From contig JAXGVG010000114.1 of assembly GCA_040773965.1 (NCBI GenBank), positions 1 to 6,068 on the forward strand: a stretch of 6,068 bases of DNA, in the 5' to 3' direction. How positions within the stretch are numbered: the stretch's first letter is position 1; each line of letters opens with the position of its first letter. This stretch comes from JAXGVG01 sp040773965. GTDB lineage: Bacteria > Pseudomonadota > Alphaproteobacteria > UBA9219. The translations under genes were made by a program, and so were the position numbers. The notes under the pieces were generated by a model. The model ran no database searches and was not told the origin of the DNA. It saw only the letters and a program-made list of their open reading frames with translations. Positions 1 through 5,657 of the stretch are shown here, in pieces.

Positions 1-74
1 CAACGCAAGCGCGTTGCCCACATCTCCACAGGCGCAACAACCGCTACAACCAGAAATGGCTAAAGCGGCATGAG
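1..74. other. unassigned left edge
   Basis: Three plus-strand frames are open from the left edge and stop at 63, 73 and 86. The frame ending at 73 would give a Pro/Gln/Ala-rich tail and the frame ending at 86 a basic tail rich in Arg, Asn and Lys. Nothing this short lets one frame be preferred, and a minus-strand gene start is not excluded. It may be the 3' end of a rightward gene convergent with uppP, but no product can be named. Confidence 0.2.
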
Positions 75-109
75 AAAAAGGGGTAAATCCATGGACCTTA
101 ATTTACCCC
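75..109 (-). terminator. intrinsic terminator of uppP
   Basis: Read on the minus strand, a perfect 9-bp stem (GGGGTAAAT pairing with ATTTACCCC, at 101-109 and 80-88) encloses a 12-nt loop and is followed directly by five T residues (AAAAA at 75-79 on the plus strand). It begins about 10 bases after the uppP stop codon. The plus strand has no T-run after the stem, so it should terminate only leftward transcription. Confidence 0.82.
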
Positions 110-119
110 GCTTGCTGGT

Positions 120-941
120 CTAAACGACGGGGTGCAGCTCATACCCCACCATCAACCCCACCAACGCCGCCGCGCCGAGCGCGATGCGGTACCATGCGAA
201 CGGGGCGAAGCCGTGGCGGCCGATGAAGGCGACGAAGGTGCGCACGCCGAACAGCGCCGACAGGAACGCTACGATAAACCCCACGGCGATCATGGCAAAG
301 TCGTGCTGCGTCAGCTCAGCCGCGTTCTTGTAAACATCAAGCGCGGTCGCGCCCGCCATCGTCGGGATGGCGAGGAAGAACGAAAACTCGGCCGCAGTGC
401 GCCGCTCAACCTTCAGCAGCATCGCGCCCATGATCGTGGCTCCGGCGCGGGAGACGCCCGGGATCATCGACACGCACTGAAACAAGCCGATACCGAGCGC
501 CGTTTTAATCGGCATCGTTTCCACGGATTCAACTTCCGGCTTCGGCGCTTTTTTCTCGATCCACAAAATCAAAAAGCCGCCGACGATCAACGTCACGGCC
601 ACAACCCACGGGTTGAACAAAACCGATTTAATGAATCCATGCGCGAACGCGCCGATCACCGCCGAGGGTAAAAACGCGAGCAGCACCACATAGATGAATT
701 GCCGTGAAGCCTTATCGTGCGGCGACGTGACCAGCACGCGCCACAGGCGCTGGAAGAAAACGCAAACAACGGCCAAAATCGCGCCGAGCTGGATGACGAT
801 CTCGAACACATGGCCGGGCGGGCCCCTGAATTTCAAAAGCTCGTTCATCAACAGTAAATGACCCGTGGAGGAGACGGGCAAAAACTCCGTCAGGCCTTCG
901 ACAAGGCCGAGAGTGACGACGTTGAACAAGGTTTCGAGCAT
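120..941 (-). CDS. uppP: undecaprenyl-diphosphate phosphatase (UppP/BacA)
   Basis: Integral membrane enzyme that converts undecaprenyl diphosphate to undecaprenyl phosphate. This recycles the lipid carrier for peptidoglycan and other envelope polymers, and the family is linked to bacitracin resistance. The protein is 273 aa from the ATG at 941, normal for the family. Both BacA signatures are visible: EGLTEFLPVSSTGH at residues 15-28 (Glu15 and Glu19 form the E-xxx-E motif) and PGVSRAGAT at about 161-169, containing the catalytic Arg165. Strong hydrophobic segments lie near 45-63, 82-102, 109-128, 215-240 and 250-269. An in-frame TTG at 953 would add four residues (MDSR). I prefer the ATG because the usual family N-terminus begins at MLETLF and neither start has a strong ribosome site (only a GGA 8 bases before the ATG). 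It is divergent from fabI, followed by its own terminator, and therefore probably monocistronic. No convincing promoter was found upstream. Confidence 0.96.
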   Translation of the reverse strand: MLETLFNVVTLGLVEGLTEFLPVSSTGHLLLMNELLKFRGPPGHVFEIVIQLGAILAVVCVFFQRLWRVLVTSPHDKASRQFIYVVLLAFLPSAVIGAFAHGFIKSVLFNPWVVAVTLIVGGFLILWIEKKAPKPEVESVETMPIKTALGIGLFQCVSMIPGVSRAGATIMGAMLLKVERRTAAEFSFFLAIPTMAGATALDVYKNAAELTQHDFAMIAVGFIVAFLSALFGVRTFVAFIGRHGFAPFAWYRIALGAAALVGLMVGYELHPVV

Positions 942-1040
942 ACGCGAATCCAATAAAGGGATAAGAGCGCTGCAAACTACTGCCTCACACCCTTCATGTC
1001 ATTAGGTTTGAAGGCCGCCCGAAGAAGTTGGCAAAACAGC

Positions 1041-1066
1041 GTCATTCCCGCTTTCGCGGGAATGAC
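1041..1066. repeat. GTCATTCCCGC palindromic repeat (dRS3-like)
   Basis: A perfect 11-bp inverted repeat, GTCATTCCCGC at 1041-1051 and GCGGGAATGAC at 1056-1066, separated by TTTC. In a minus-strand RNA the loop is GAAA, a GNRA tetraloop. The core ATTCCC...GGGAAT matches the Neisseria dRS3 element, and very similar palindromes occur in many copies between genes in diverse proteobacteria, where they translate spuriously as VIPAKAGMT or VIPAFAGMT. It lies in the 329-base gap between uppP and fabI (942-1270), which otherwise holds the palindrome, hairpin and promoter listed next. No gene is credible in that gap. Confidence 0.85.
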
Positions 1067-1090
1067 AAGCGCTCTTGCCCTACCCCTCCC

Positions 1091-1111
1091 CGAAAACGCG
1101 AGGCGTTTTCG
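1091..1111. repeat. second palindrome, CGAAAACGC type
   Basis: A perfect 9-bp inverted repeat, CGAAAACGC at 1091-1099 and GCGTTTTCG at 1103-1111, with a GAG triloop. It is flanked by near-direct copies of ACCC(C)TCCC at 1082-1090 and 1112-1119, and abuts the GC-rich hairpin at 1112-1131. The composite looks like a dispersed intergenic element rather than a gene-specific control site. That reading is an inference and would need copies elsewhere in the genome. Confidence 0.7.
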
Positions 1112-1142
1112 ACCCTCCCGCAAGGGGGGGTGGGTTCTTTTT
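1112..1142 (+). terminator. GNRA-capped hairpin with T-tract, terminator-like
   Basis: ACCCTCCC (1112-1119) pairs with GGGGGGGT (1124-1131), with one T-G wobble, around a GCAA tetraloop. After three G residues comes TTCTTTTT (1135-1142). Stem, tetraloop and T-tract suggest rightward intrinsic termination that would insulate the fabI promoter from upstream readthrough. The 3-base gap before the T-tract is longer than usual, and the hairpin may just be the end of the composite repeat beside it. Confidence 0.45.
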
Positions 1143-1194
1143 GTTCCCGCGTTCGCACTGAAAACCCTCAAAAAACCATCTTTCGCATCAAGAT

Positions 1195-1222
1195 TTGACC
1201 CTCCAACCCAATCGTGTAGATT
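1195..1222 (+). promoter_or_regulatory. predicted sigma70-type promoter of fabI-aroC
   Basis: TTGACC (1195-1200, 5 of 6 matches to the -35 consensus), a 16-base spacer and TAGATT (1217-1222, 4 of 6 matches to the -10). The predicted start is near 1229, giving a leader of about 42 bases. It is the best match in the region before fabI and lies downstream of the terminator-like hairpin. Confidence 0.5.
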
Positions 1223-1270
1223 GGCGCACGGCTGAATTAACGAAGTTGAATAAACGGCAGAGGCATAAAG

Positions 1271-2137
1271 ATGGCAGATAATGGCTCATCGGCTCCCCTT
1301 ACGGGCCAACTGATGGCGGGCAAGCGCGGCCTTATCATGGGCCTTGCAAACGATCGATCGCTCGCCTGGGGCATCGCGCAAGTCGCGGCCGCGCACGGCG
1401 CGGAACTGGCGTTCACCTATCAGGGCGAACCGCTTTTAAAGCGCGTCAGGCCGCTCACGGAATCTCTTGGCTCGTCTATCCTGCTGCCCTGCGACGTGAC
1501 GGACGAAGCCAGCCTCGACAAGGTGTTCGCCACGCTGAAGGAAAAGTGGGGGCGGCTGGATTTTCTCGTCCACGGCATCGCTTTTTCCGACAAGAAGGAG
1601 CTTGACGGCCATTACACCGACACCACGCGCACGAACTTTCTGCATACGATGGATGTGTCTTGCTATTCCTTCACGGCGCTGGCGCAACGCGCCGTGCCGC
1701 TCATGGCCCAGGGCGGCAGTTTGTTGACGCTTTCGTACATCGGCGCCGAGCGCGTCATTCCGCATTACAACGTGATGGGCGTCGCCAAGGCCGCGCTGGA
1801 AGCCAGCGTGCGTTATCTCGCGGTGGATTTGGGGGCCAAAAACATTCGCGTCAACGCCATTTCGGCAGGGCCTATCAAGACGCTGGCCGCCAGCGGCATC
1901 GGCGATTTCCGCTATATCCTGCGCTGGAACGAAGTTAATGCGCCGCTTAAGCGCAACGTGACGATCCTCGATGTCGGCCACAGCGCGCTCTTTTTGCTGA
2001 GCGAACTCGGCGCGGGCGTGACGGGCGAGGTTTTGCACGTGGACGCCGGTTACCACAACGTCGGCATGATGGCCGTGGACGAAGCGAAAACCATCGCCGA
2101 GTTGATGACCCAGTTTACGGCGACGCAGGGAAGCTAG
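1271..2137 (+). CDS. fabI: enoyl-[acyl-carrier-protein] reductase [NADH]
   Basis: Catalyses the last step of each fatty-acid elongation round in the cytoplasm, the NADH-dependent reduction of trans-2-enoyl-ACP to acyl-ACP. It is a short-chain dehydrogenase with the divergent FabI pattern. The nucleotide-binding GLANDRSLAWGIA is at residues 24-36. The active site is Tyr156 (SYIGAE) and Tyr166-x6-Lys173 (YNVMGVAK), equivalent to E. coli Tyr146, Tyr156 and Lys163. NAISAGPIKTLAASGI at about 195-210 and the C-terminal GEVLHVDAGY also match. Length is 288 aa, slightly above the usual 260-280 because of an N-terminal extension. The start is supported by AGAGG at 1259-1263, 7 bases upstream; a later Met15 is closer to some homologue starts but has less support. 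Residue 104 is Ala where E. coli has Gly93, a position tied to triclosan and diazaborine sensitivity. aroC starts 9 bases after the stop, implying cotranscription. Confidence 0.97.
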   Translation: MADNGSSAPLTGQLMAGKRGLIMGLANDRSLAWGIAQVAAAHGAELAFTYQGEPLLKRVRPLTESLGSSILLPCDVTDEASLDKVFATLKEKWGRLDFLVHGIAFSDKKELDGHYTDTTRTNFLHTMDVSCYSFTALAQRAVPLMAQGGSLLTLSYIGAERVIPHYNVMGVAKAALEASVRYLAVDLGAKNIRVNAISAGPIKTLAASGIGDFRYILRWNEVNAPLKRNVTILDVGHSALFLLSELGAGVTGEVLHVDAGYHNVGMMAVDEAKTIAELMTQFTATQGS

Positions 2138-2146
2138 GGCGGCACT

Positions 2147-3220
2147 ATGGCCAGCAACTCCTTCGGCACCCTTTTCCGTTTCACCACATGGGGCGAGAGC
2201 CATGGCCCGGCCATTGGCGTCGTCGTTGACGGCTGCCCCGCCCTCATCCCGCTGACTGAGGCCGATATTCAGCCTTGGCTCGACCGCCGCAAGCCGGGAC
2301 AGTCCTCCATCACGACGCAACGGCAGGAAGAAGACAAAGTTAAAATCCTGTCCGGCACCTTCGAGGACCAGACGACCGGCACGCCCATCAGCCTGTTGAT
2401 CGAGAACAAGGACGCGCGGTCGCGCGACTATGAAGCCATCAAGGACAAGTTCCGCCCCGGCCATGCCGACTATACCTATCAAGCCAAATACGGCATCCGC
2501 GACTGGCGCGGCAGTGGCAGGTATTCTGCGCGCGAAACCGCCTGCCGCGTCGCGGCAGGCGCTGTGGCGCGGAAGGTTTTGGGCGACAGCGTGACCGTTC
2601 GCGGCGCGATCATTCAGGTGGGACCGCACATCATCGACCGCGCGGGATGGAACTGGGACGAGGTCCACAAAAACCCGATGTTCAGCCCCAACGCGAACGC
2701 CGCGCGTTTCTGGATGGATTATATCGAGCAAGTCCGGAAAGAAGGATCGTCCGTCGGCGCGGTAGTCGAGATTGTGGCCTCCGGCGTGCCCGCCGGGTGG
2801 GGCGATCCTCTTTATAACAAACTCGATGCCGAACTGGCGCACGCGCTGATGTCGATCAACGCCGTCAAAGGCGTGGAAGTCGGCGACGGCTTTGCGTCGG
2901 CAGCGCATACGGGGCTTGCCAATAGCGATCAGATGCGCGCGGGAACCGGCGGCAAGCCGGAATTCCTTTCCAATCACGCAGGCGGCATTCTGGGCGGCAT
3001 ATCGACAGGGCAGGATATTGTTGTGCGCTTCGCAGTGAAACCCGCAAGTTCCATCCTGAAGCCCCAACAGACCATCGACCGGTTCGGCAACAATGTTGAC
3101 ATCGTCACGGAAGGCCGTCACGACCCTTGTGTCGGCATCCGGGCCGTTCCCGTCGGCGAGGCCATGGTTGCGTGCGTTCTCGCCGATGCCATGCTCCGGC
3201 AAAAGGCCCTGATTCGTTAA
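2147..3220 (+). CDS. aroC: chorismate synthase
   Basis: Catalyses the last shikimate-pathway step, 5-enolpyruvylshikimate-3-phosphate to chorismate, with reduced FMN as cofactor. Chorismate is the branch point to aromatic amino acids, folate and quinones. All three family signatures are present: GESHGPAIGVVVDGCP at residues 16-31, GRYSARETACRVAAG at 124-138 and RHDPCVGIRAVPVGEAM at 324-340. The NHAGGILGGIS block at 276-286 is also intact. The length of 357 aa is normal, and no flavin-reductase fusion is present. AGGG overlapping the fabI stop codon (2136-2139) lies 7 bases before the ATG and supports this start. It is probably translated from the fabI transcript. No intrinsic terminator is evident in the 73 bases after the stop. 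Confidence 0.97.
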   Translation: MASNSFGTLFRFTTWGESHGPAIGVVVDGCPALIPLTEADIQPWLDRRKPGQSSITTQRQEEDKVKILSGTFEDQTTGTPISLLIENKDARSRDYEAIKDKFRPGHADYTYQAKYGIRDWRGSGRYSARETACRVAAGAVARKVLGDSVTVRGAIIQVGPHIIDRAGWNWDEVHKNPMFSPNANAARFWMDYIEQVRKEGSSVGAVVEIVASGVPAGWGDPLYNKLDAELAHALMSINAVKGVEVGDGFASAAHTGLANSDQMRAGTGGKPEFLSNHAGGILGGISTGQDIVVRFAVKPASSILKPQQTIDRFGNNVDIVTEGRHDPCVGIRAVPVGEAMVACVLADAMLRQKALIR

Positions 3221-3293
3221 GATTCAACCGCATTTTCTTGCTTAACCATGTCGTTTGAGTTACCTTTAGAAGGTAAAAAACGGGGTTATGGCC

Positions 3294-3905
3294 ATGGACG
3301 AAACGCAGGCGCAAAAGCCCTCTTACGAGGAGTGGATGTACTGGTCTCAGGTGATCATCGACCGCCTGACGACGATTATTCATGTCTACAACAAGCCTCC
3401 TTACCCCGAAGTCTTCATGCCGGACAATGAACGGCAGCTCAAAGTATCGTTGACCGTCGATGTCCTGCGCCGTTTGCACACCCTGACGGACGAAAACGAT
3501 TTTCGGGCTGGTCTCAAATCTTCGGATATGTCCGAAAACCGGGTTATTGCCGATATTCAACCTCTTTTTCGCGATGTTTTGCACCGTCTGCCCACGCTTT
3601 CGCTCGATATGCAGCGCCTTTTAAAGTCCCCCTGGTACGACAAATGCAGCGGCAAAGTGGCCAATGAGCTTTTCAGAGGCCGGGACGACCGGGAAGCCGA
3701 GGGCATCGGCAGCGGCCACCCGGAACACGGCCGCTTGCCGGAAGTCGTCGAAAACCTTCTGGAGCGGGAAGAAATGGGCGGAATCCGCGCCGTTTCCGAG
3801 GAAAAGGCGCCCCAGAACGCCCCGGCGCTCCGGCGGGAGGAACTGGCCCGTCTTTGGGGCAAGCGTAACAGCGCTTTCCTCCGCTCGGCCGGGCGTGTAG
3901 ACTAG
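3294..3905 (+). CDS. hypothetical protein, paralogue 1 of a tandem pair
   Basis: I do not recognise a family. The 203-aa product is soluble-looking, charged, probably mostly helical, with no signal peptide or membrane segment. It is a divergent paralogue of the next gene. Block 1 (11-32) carries W-x-Y-W-S at 14-18 with Arg24, Thr27, Ile28 and Tyr32. Block 2 (92-110) carries FR-x-x-L-x-x-LP-x-x-S. Block 3 (125-156) carries ELF-x-G, EGI-x-SG and G-x-LP with NLL. The tail after 160 is basic and unlike its paralogue. Start: ATGs occur at 3288 and 3294. I choose 3294 because GGGG (3282-3285) is then 8 bases upstream and because both paralogues then have exactly 18 residues up to the S of YWS. A small TACCTT/AAGGTA hairpin (3261-3275) sits in the leader. 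No clear promoter is seen; readthrough from aroC, 73 bases away, is possible. Confidence 0.85.
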   Translation: MDETQAQKPSYEEWMYWSQVIIDRLTTIIHVYNKPPYPEVFMPDNERQLKVSLTVDVLRRLHTLTDENDFRAGLKSSDMSENRVIADIQPLFRDVLHRLPTLSLDMQRLLKSPWYDKCSGKVANELFRGRDDREAEGIGSGHPEHGRLPEVVENLLEREEMGGIRAVSEEKAPQNAPALRREELARLWGKRNSAFLRSAGRVD

Positions 3906-3978
3906 GGGCCGCGGACCCGCCTTCAGACCTTTCCGGGCGAAAGCTAAAGGCTTGATCTGCAATGATTTTTTCAATTTC

Positions 3979-3984
3979 AAAGGA
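3979..3984 (+). promoter_or_regulatory. ribosome binding site that sets the next start
   Basis: AAAGGA lies 8 bases before the ATG at 3993. It overlaps the upstream in-frame ATG at 3984, which would add only MLK and would have no room for a ribosome site. The site therefore favours initiation at 3993. Confidence 0.75.
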
Positions 3985-3992
3985 TGCTTAAA

Positions 3993-4685
3993 ATGGCCAC
4001 GACTTTTAGCCAACGCGCGCCTTTTAACGACTGGTGGTACTGGTCCGAATGTTTGGTGAAGCGCTTCCGCACCATCGCCGACATCTATAAGGAAAACGGC
4101 GAAATGGAGCGCAGTCGGCAGGCCGCCGAATGGAGCAAGAAGCTCAAGGACAACTGCATGGTGCCCGTCATGGCCGCGCGCAAGGGCATGAAGACCGACG
4201 AGCAAAAGGCCGAAGTCAGGGATCTGGAAGAGGAAGCCATCGTCAACGCCGCGAATATGTTTCGCGAATTGCTGGCGAACCTGCCTTTCATCTCCAGCGC
4301 CGTTCAGGACTTCCTTTACGTCAACTGGCAGGAATGCAAGTGGGAAGAGCCCGGCGAAGACAGGGAAGAATTCGACGAGGAAACCGGCCTCCCCATAAAA
4401 AAGAAGAAAAAGAAGAGCGGCGACACGCGCATCGTCGAGCTCTTCTGGGGTCCCAGGGCTCGGCAGGACGAAGGCATTCGCAGCGGCGAGGTCAAGGACG
4501 GCGGGCTTCCCGGCATTCTTTACAACCTGCTCGTCGCGGAGAAGTCTTCCTCGAACCGCGCGCCGACGGATTACGGCCAGGTTATGCAATCCGCCGCGGC
4601 CCAGCAATACATCGCCACCACCCAGCAAAAGTGGGAAGGCAAGCCCGGCGTCATGATGAACCTGAAGCCGCCGGGATCTATTTAG
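3993..4685 (+). CDS. hypothetical protein, paralogue 2 of a tandem pair
   Basis: Family not recognised. The 230-aa product is soluble-looking with no signal peptide. Block 1 is FNDWWYWSECLVKRFRTIAD at 11-30, block 2 is FRELLANLPFISSAVQDFL at 90-108, and block 3 (149-180) holds ELFWG, EGIRSG and GLPGILYNLL. Block 3 aligns without gaps to the upstream gene at 16 of 32 identical residues. It differs by an insertion at about 116-145 that is acidic (EEPGEDREEFDEE) and then strongly basic (six lysines at 136-141), and by a Gln/Ala-rich tail from about 195. The middle (40-85) is charged and likely helical. The lysine run contains a possible frameshift signal. The 87 bases before it hold no convincing promoter or terminator, so cotranscription with paralogue 1 is likely. 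Two divergent copies kept side by side suggest partner subunits or related but distinct roles; this is inference. Confidence 0.88.
   Translation: MATTFSQRAPFNDWWYWSECLVKRFRTIADIYKENGEMERSRQAAEWSKKLKDNCMVPVMAARKGMKTDEQKAEVRDLEEEAIVNAANMFRELLANLPFISSAVQDFLYVNWQECKWEEPGEDREEFDEETGLPIKKKKKKSGDTRIVELFWGPRARQDEGIRSGEVKDGGLPGILYNLLVAEKSSSNRAPTDYGQVMQSAAAQQYIATTQQKWEGKPGVMMNLKPPGSI
4397..4445 (+). promoter_or_regulatory. candidate -1 ribosomal frameshift signal
   Basis: The heptamer A_AAA_AAG (4397-4403) is in the correct phase, ending at Lys137 of paralogue 2. Eight bases later GAAGAGC (4412-4418) pairs perfectly with GCTCTTC (4439-4445), with an inner CGAC/GTCG helix (4421-4424 with 4434-4437). 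GAGG at 4377-4380 lies 16 bases upstream. The arrangement resembles the E. coli dnaX signal. The -1 frame stays open to a TAA at 4766-4768. The downstream -1 peptide is Arg/His/Gln-rich and resembles a shadow translation, so the signal may be coincidental. Confidence 0.25.
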
Positions 4686-4733
4686 GGATTGGGGAATCGG
4701 GATTAGAGGCTCGGGAATTGGTGTTTGGCATTC
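4685..4733 (+). repeat. degenerate heptamer array, GGGATTC type
   Basis: Seven consecutive 7-base units begin at the G of the TAG stop of paralogue 2. The first is GGGATTG, the second GGGAATC and the third GGGATTA; later units are GAGGCTC, GGGAATT, GGTGTTT and GGCATTC. The repeat decays toward map, and its last units contain the -35 element of the predicted map promoter. Confidence 0.65.
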
Positions 4734-4752
4734 TATACTCTCAATCTATAAT
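4725..4752 (+). promoter_or_regulatory. strong predicted promoter of map
   Basis: TTGGCA (4725-4730, 5 of 6) and a perfect TATAAT (4747-4752) are separated by 16 bases. Counting from the -10, transcription should start near 4759, two bases before the map ATG at 4761. This is the best promoter match in the window. Confidence 0.7.
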
Positions 4753-4760
4753 AGTTCGCG

Positions 4761-5564
4761 ATGCTTAAACCCGAACCCGACCTAGACATCCCGATCCACG
4801 GCCCTGAGAACTTTGCCGCCATGCGCAAGGCCGGACGGCTGGCGGCCGAGGTTCTGGACTTCATCACTCCTTACGTCGTCCCCGGCGCGGTAACGGGCGA
4901 ACTGGATACGTTGTGCGATCGATTCACGCGCGACCACGGTGCGACGTCGGCGCCGCTCGGCTATCGCGGTTTTCCCAGGGCCACCTGCATTTCGCCCAAC
5001 CACGTCGTCTGTCACGGCATTCCCGGCGACAAACAACTGGTCGACGGCGACATCGTCAACATCGACATAACCGTCATTCTGGACGGCTGGTACGGCGATA
5101 CCAGCCGCATGTATTTCGTGGGCGACAAAATCGGCCTCAAGGCGCGGCGGCTTGTGGACGTGACCCATGAATGCCTCATGGCCGGCATTGCGGCTGTCAA
5201 GCCCGGGGCGACGTTCGGCGATATCGGCCATGCCATACAGCAAATGGCCGAGAACGCAAATTTTTCGGTCGTGCGCGATTTTTGCGGCCACGGACTCGGG
5301 CAGGTTTTTCACACCTTTCCTTCCGTCCTCCACTACGGCCATCCCGGCGAAGGCGAAATTCTCAGGCCCGGCATGTTCTTCACCATCGAGCCGATGATCA
5401 ACGCCGGGCGCCATGAGGTTAAGGTTCTTAAAGACGGATGGACGGCGGTCACGAAAGACAAATCGCTTTCGGCCCAGTTCGAGCATTCGCTTGGCGTCAC
5501 GGAAACCGGCGCGGAAATTTTCACGCTCTCGCCAAAAGGCTTTACCAGACCGCCGTACGTCTAG
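4761..5564 (+). CDS. map: type I methionine aminopeptidase
   Basis: Removes the initiator methionine from nascent proteins; a cytosolic dinuclear-metal enzyme. All five metal ligands are visible: Asp102 (NIDIT), Asp113 (YGDTS), His177 (CGHGLG), Glu210 (TIEP) and Glu241 (QFEHS), matching E. coli Asp97, Asp108, His171, Glu204 and Glu235. His85 in CHGIPG matches the substrate-binding His79. Length is 267 aa, normal for type Ia, with no N-terminal zinc-finger extension. No Shine-Dalgarno sequence precedes the ATG, and the promoter lies directly upstream, so the mRNA is probably leaderless or nearly so. An internal ATG at residue 21 would remove conserved N-terminal sequence and is unlikely. It is followed by repeats and radC, a common neighbour in alphaproteobacteria. 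Confidence 0.97.
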   Translation: MLKPEPDLDIPIHGPENFAAMRKAGRLAAEVLDFITPYVVPGAVTGELDTLCDRFTRDHGATSAPLGYRGFPRATCISPNHVVCHGIPGDKQLVDGDIVNIDITVILDGWYGDTSRMYFVGDKIGLKARRLVDVTHECLMAGIAAVKPGATFGDIGHAIQQMAENANFSVVRDFCGHGLGQVFHTFPSVLHYGHPGEGEILRPGMFFTIEPMINAGRHEVKVLKDGWTAVTKDKSLSAQFEHSLGVTETGAEIFTLSPKGFTRPPYV

Positions 5565-5572
5565 GGATCGGG

Positions 5573-5633
5573 ATTCAGCATTCAGGAAGGATGGATTTGT
5601 GCCCAATCCCGCTGAATGCTATGAATGCTGAAT
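5573..5633. repeat. inverted repeat after map
   Basis: ATTCAGCATTCA (5573-5584) is perfectly complementary to TGAATGCTGAAT (5622-5633), giving a 12-bp stem with a 37-base loop. A competing 9-bp pairing, AGCATTCAG (5577-5585) with CTGAATGCT (5612-5620), is also perfect. No T-tract follows, so it is not a standard intrinsic terminator. It could stabilise the map 3' end or weakly attenuate readthrough. Confidence 0.55.
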
Positions 5634-5657
5634 GCTGACCCCTGAACGCTTTCCCTG

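Noticed and set aside
132..671. Plus-strand open frame opposite uppP
   Set aside because: It overlaps a gene with intact BacA signatures and its product is a low-complexity Arg/His/Gln-rich string.
942..953. TTG start for uppP, four codons upstream
   Set aside because: No ribosome site precedes it, and the family N-terminus begins at the ATG at 941. It cannot be fully excluded.
977..1235. Small open frames on both strands in the uppP-fabI gap
   Set aside because: They are translations of the palindromic repeats (VIPAKAGMT, VIPAFAGMT and PPLREGR types), which are well-known spurious peptides.
1436..3202. Very long minus-strand open frame opposite fabI and aroC
   Set aside because: It is antisense to two unmistakable conserved genes; its translation is Arg/His/Asp-rich with no recognisable motif, as expected of a shadow frame in GC-rich DNA.
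3248..3430. 60-codon plus-strand frame starting before paralogue 1
   Set aside because: It overlaps paralogue 1 in another frame, lacks a ribosome site and has no sign of conservation.
3906..3992. Possible terminator or promoter between the paralogues
   Set aside because: Only a 5-bp CTTTC/GAAAG hairpin and an isolated T6 are present, and no paired -35/-10 hexamers of acceptable quality were found.
3621..4628. Long minus-strand open frame opposite the paralogous pair
   Set aside because: The two plus-strand frames share protein-level conservation with each other, which shows that they are the coding frames. The antisense frame spans both genes and the gap without a domain.
5597..5625. Promoter-like TTGTGC and TATGAA 17 bases apart before radC
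   Set aside because: The -35 matches only 3 of 6 and the hexamers fall inside the repeat array, so chance is the simpler explanation.
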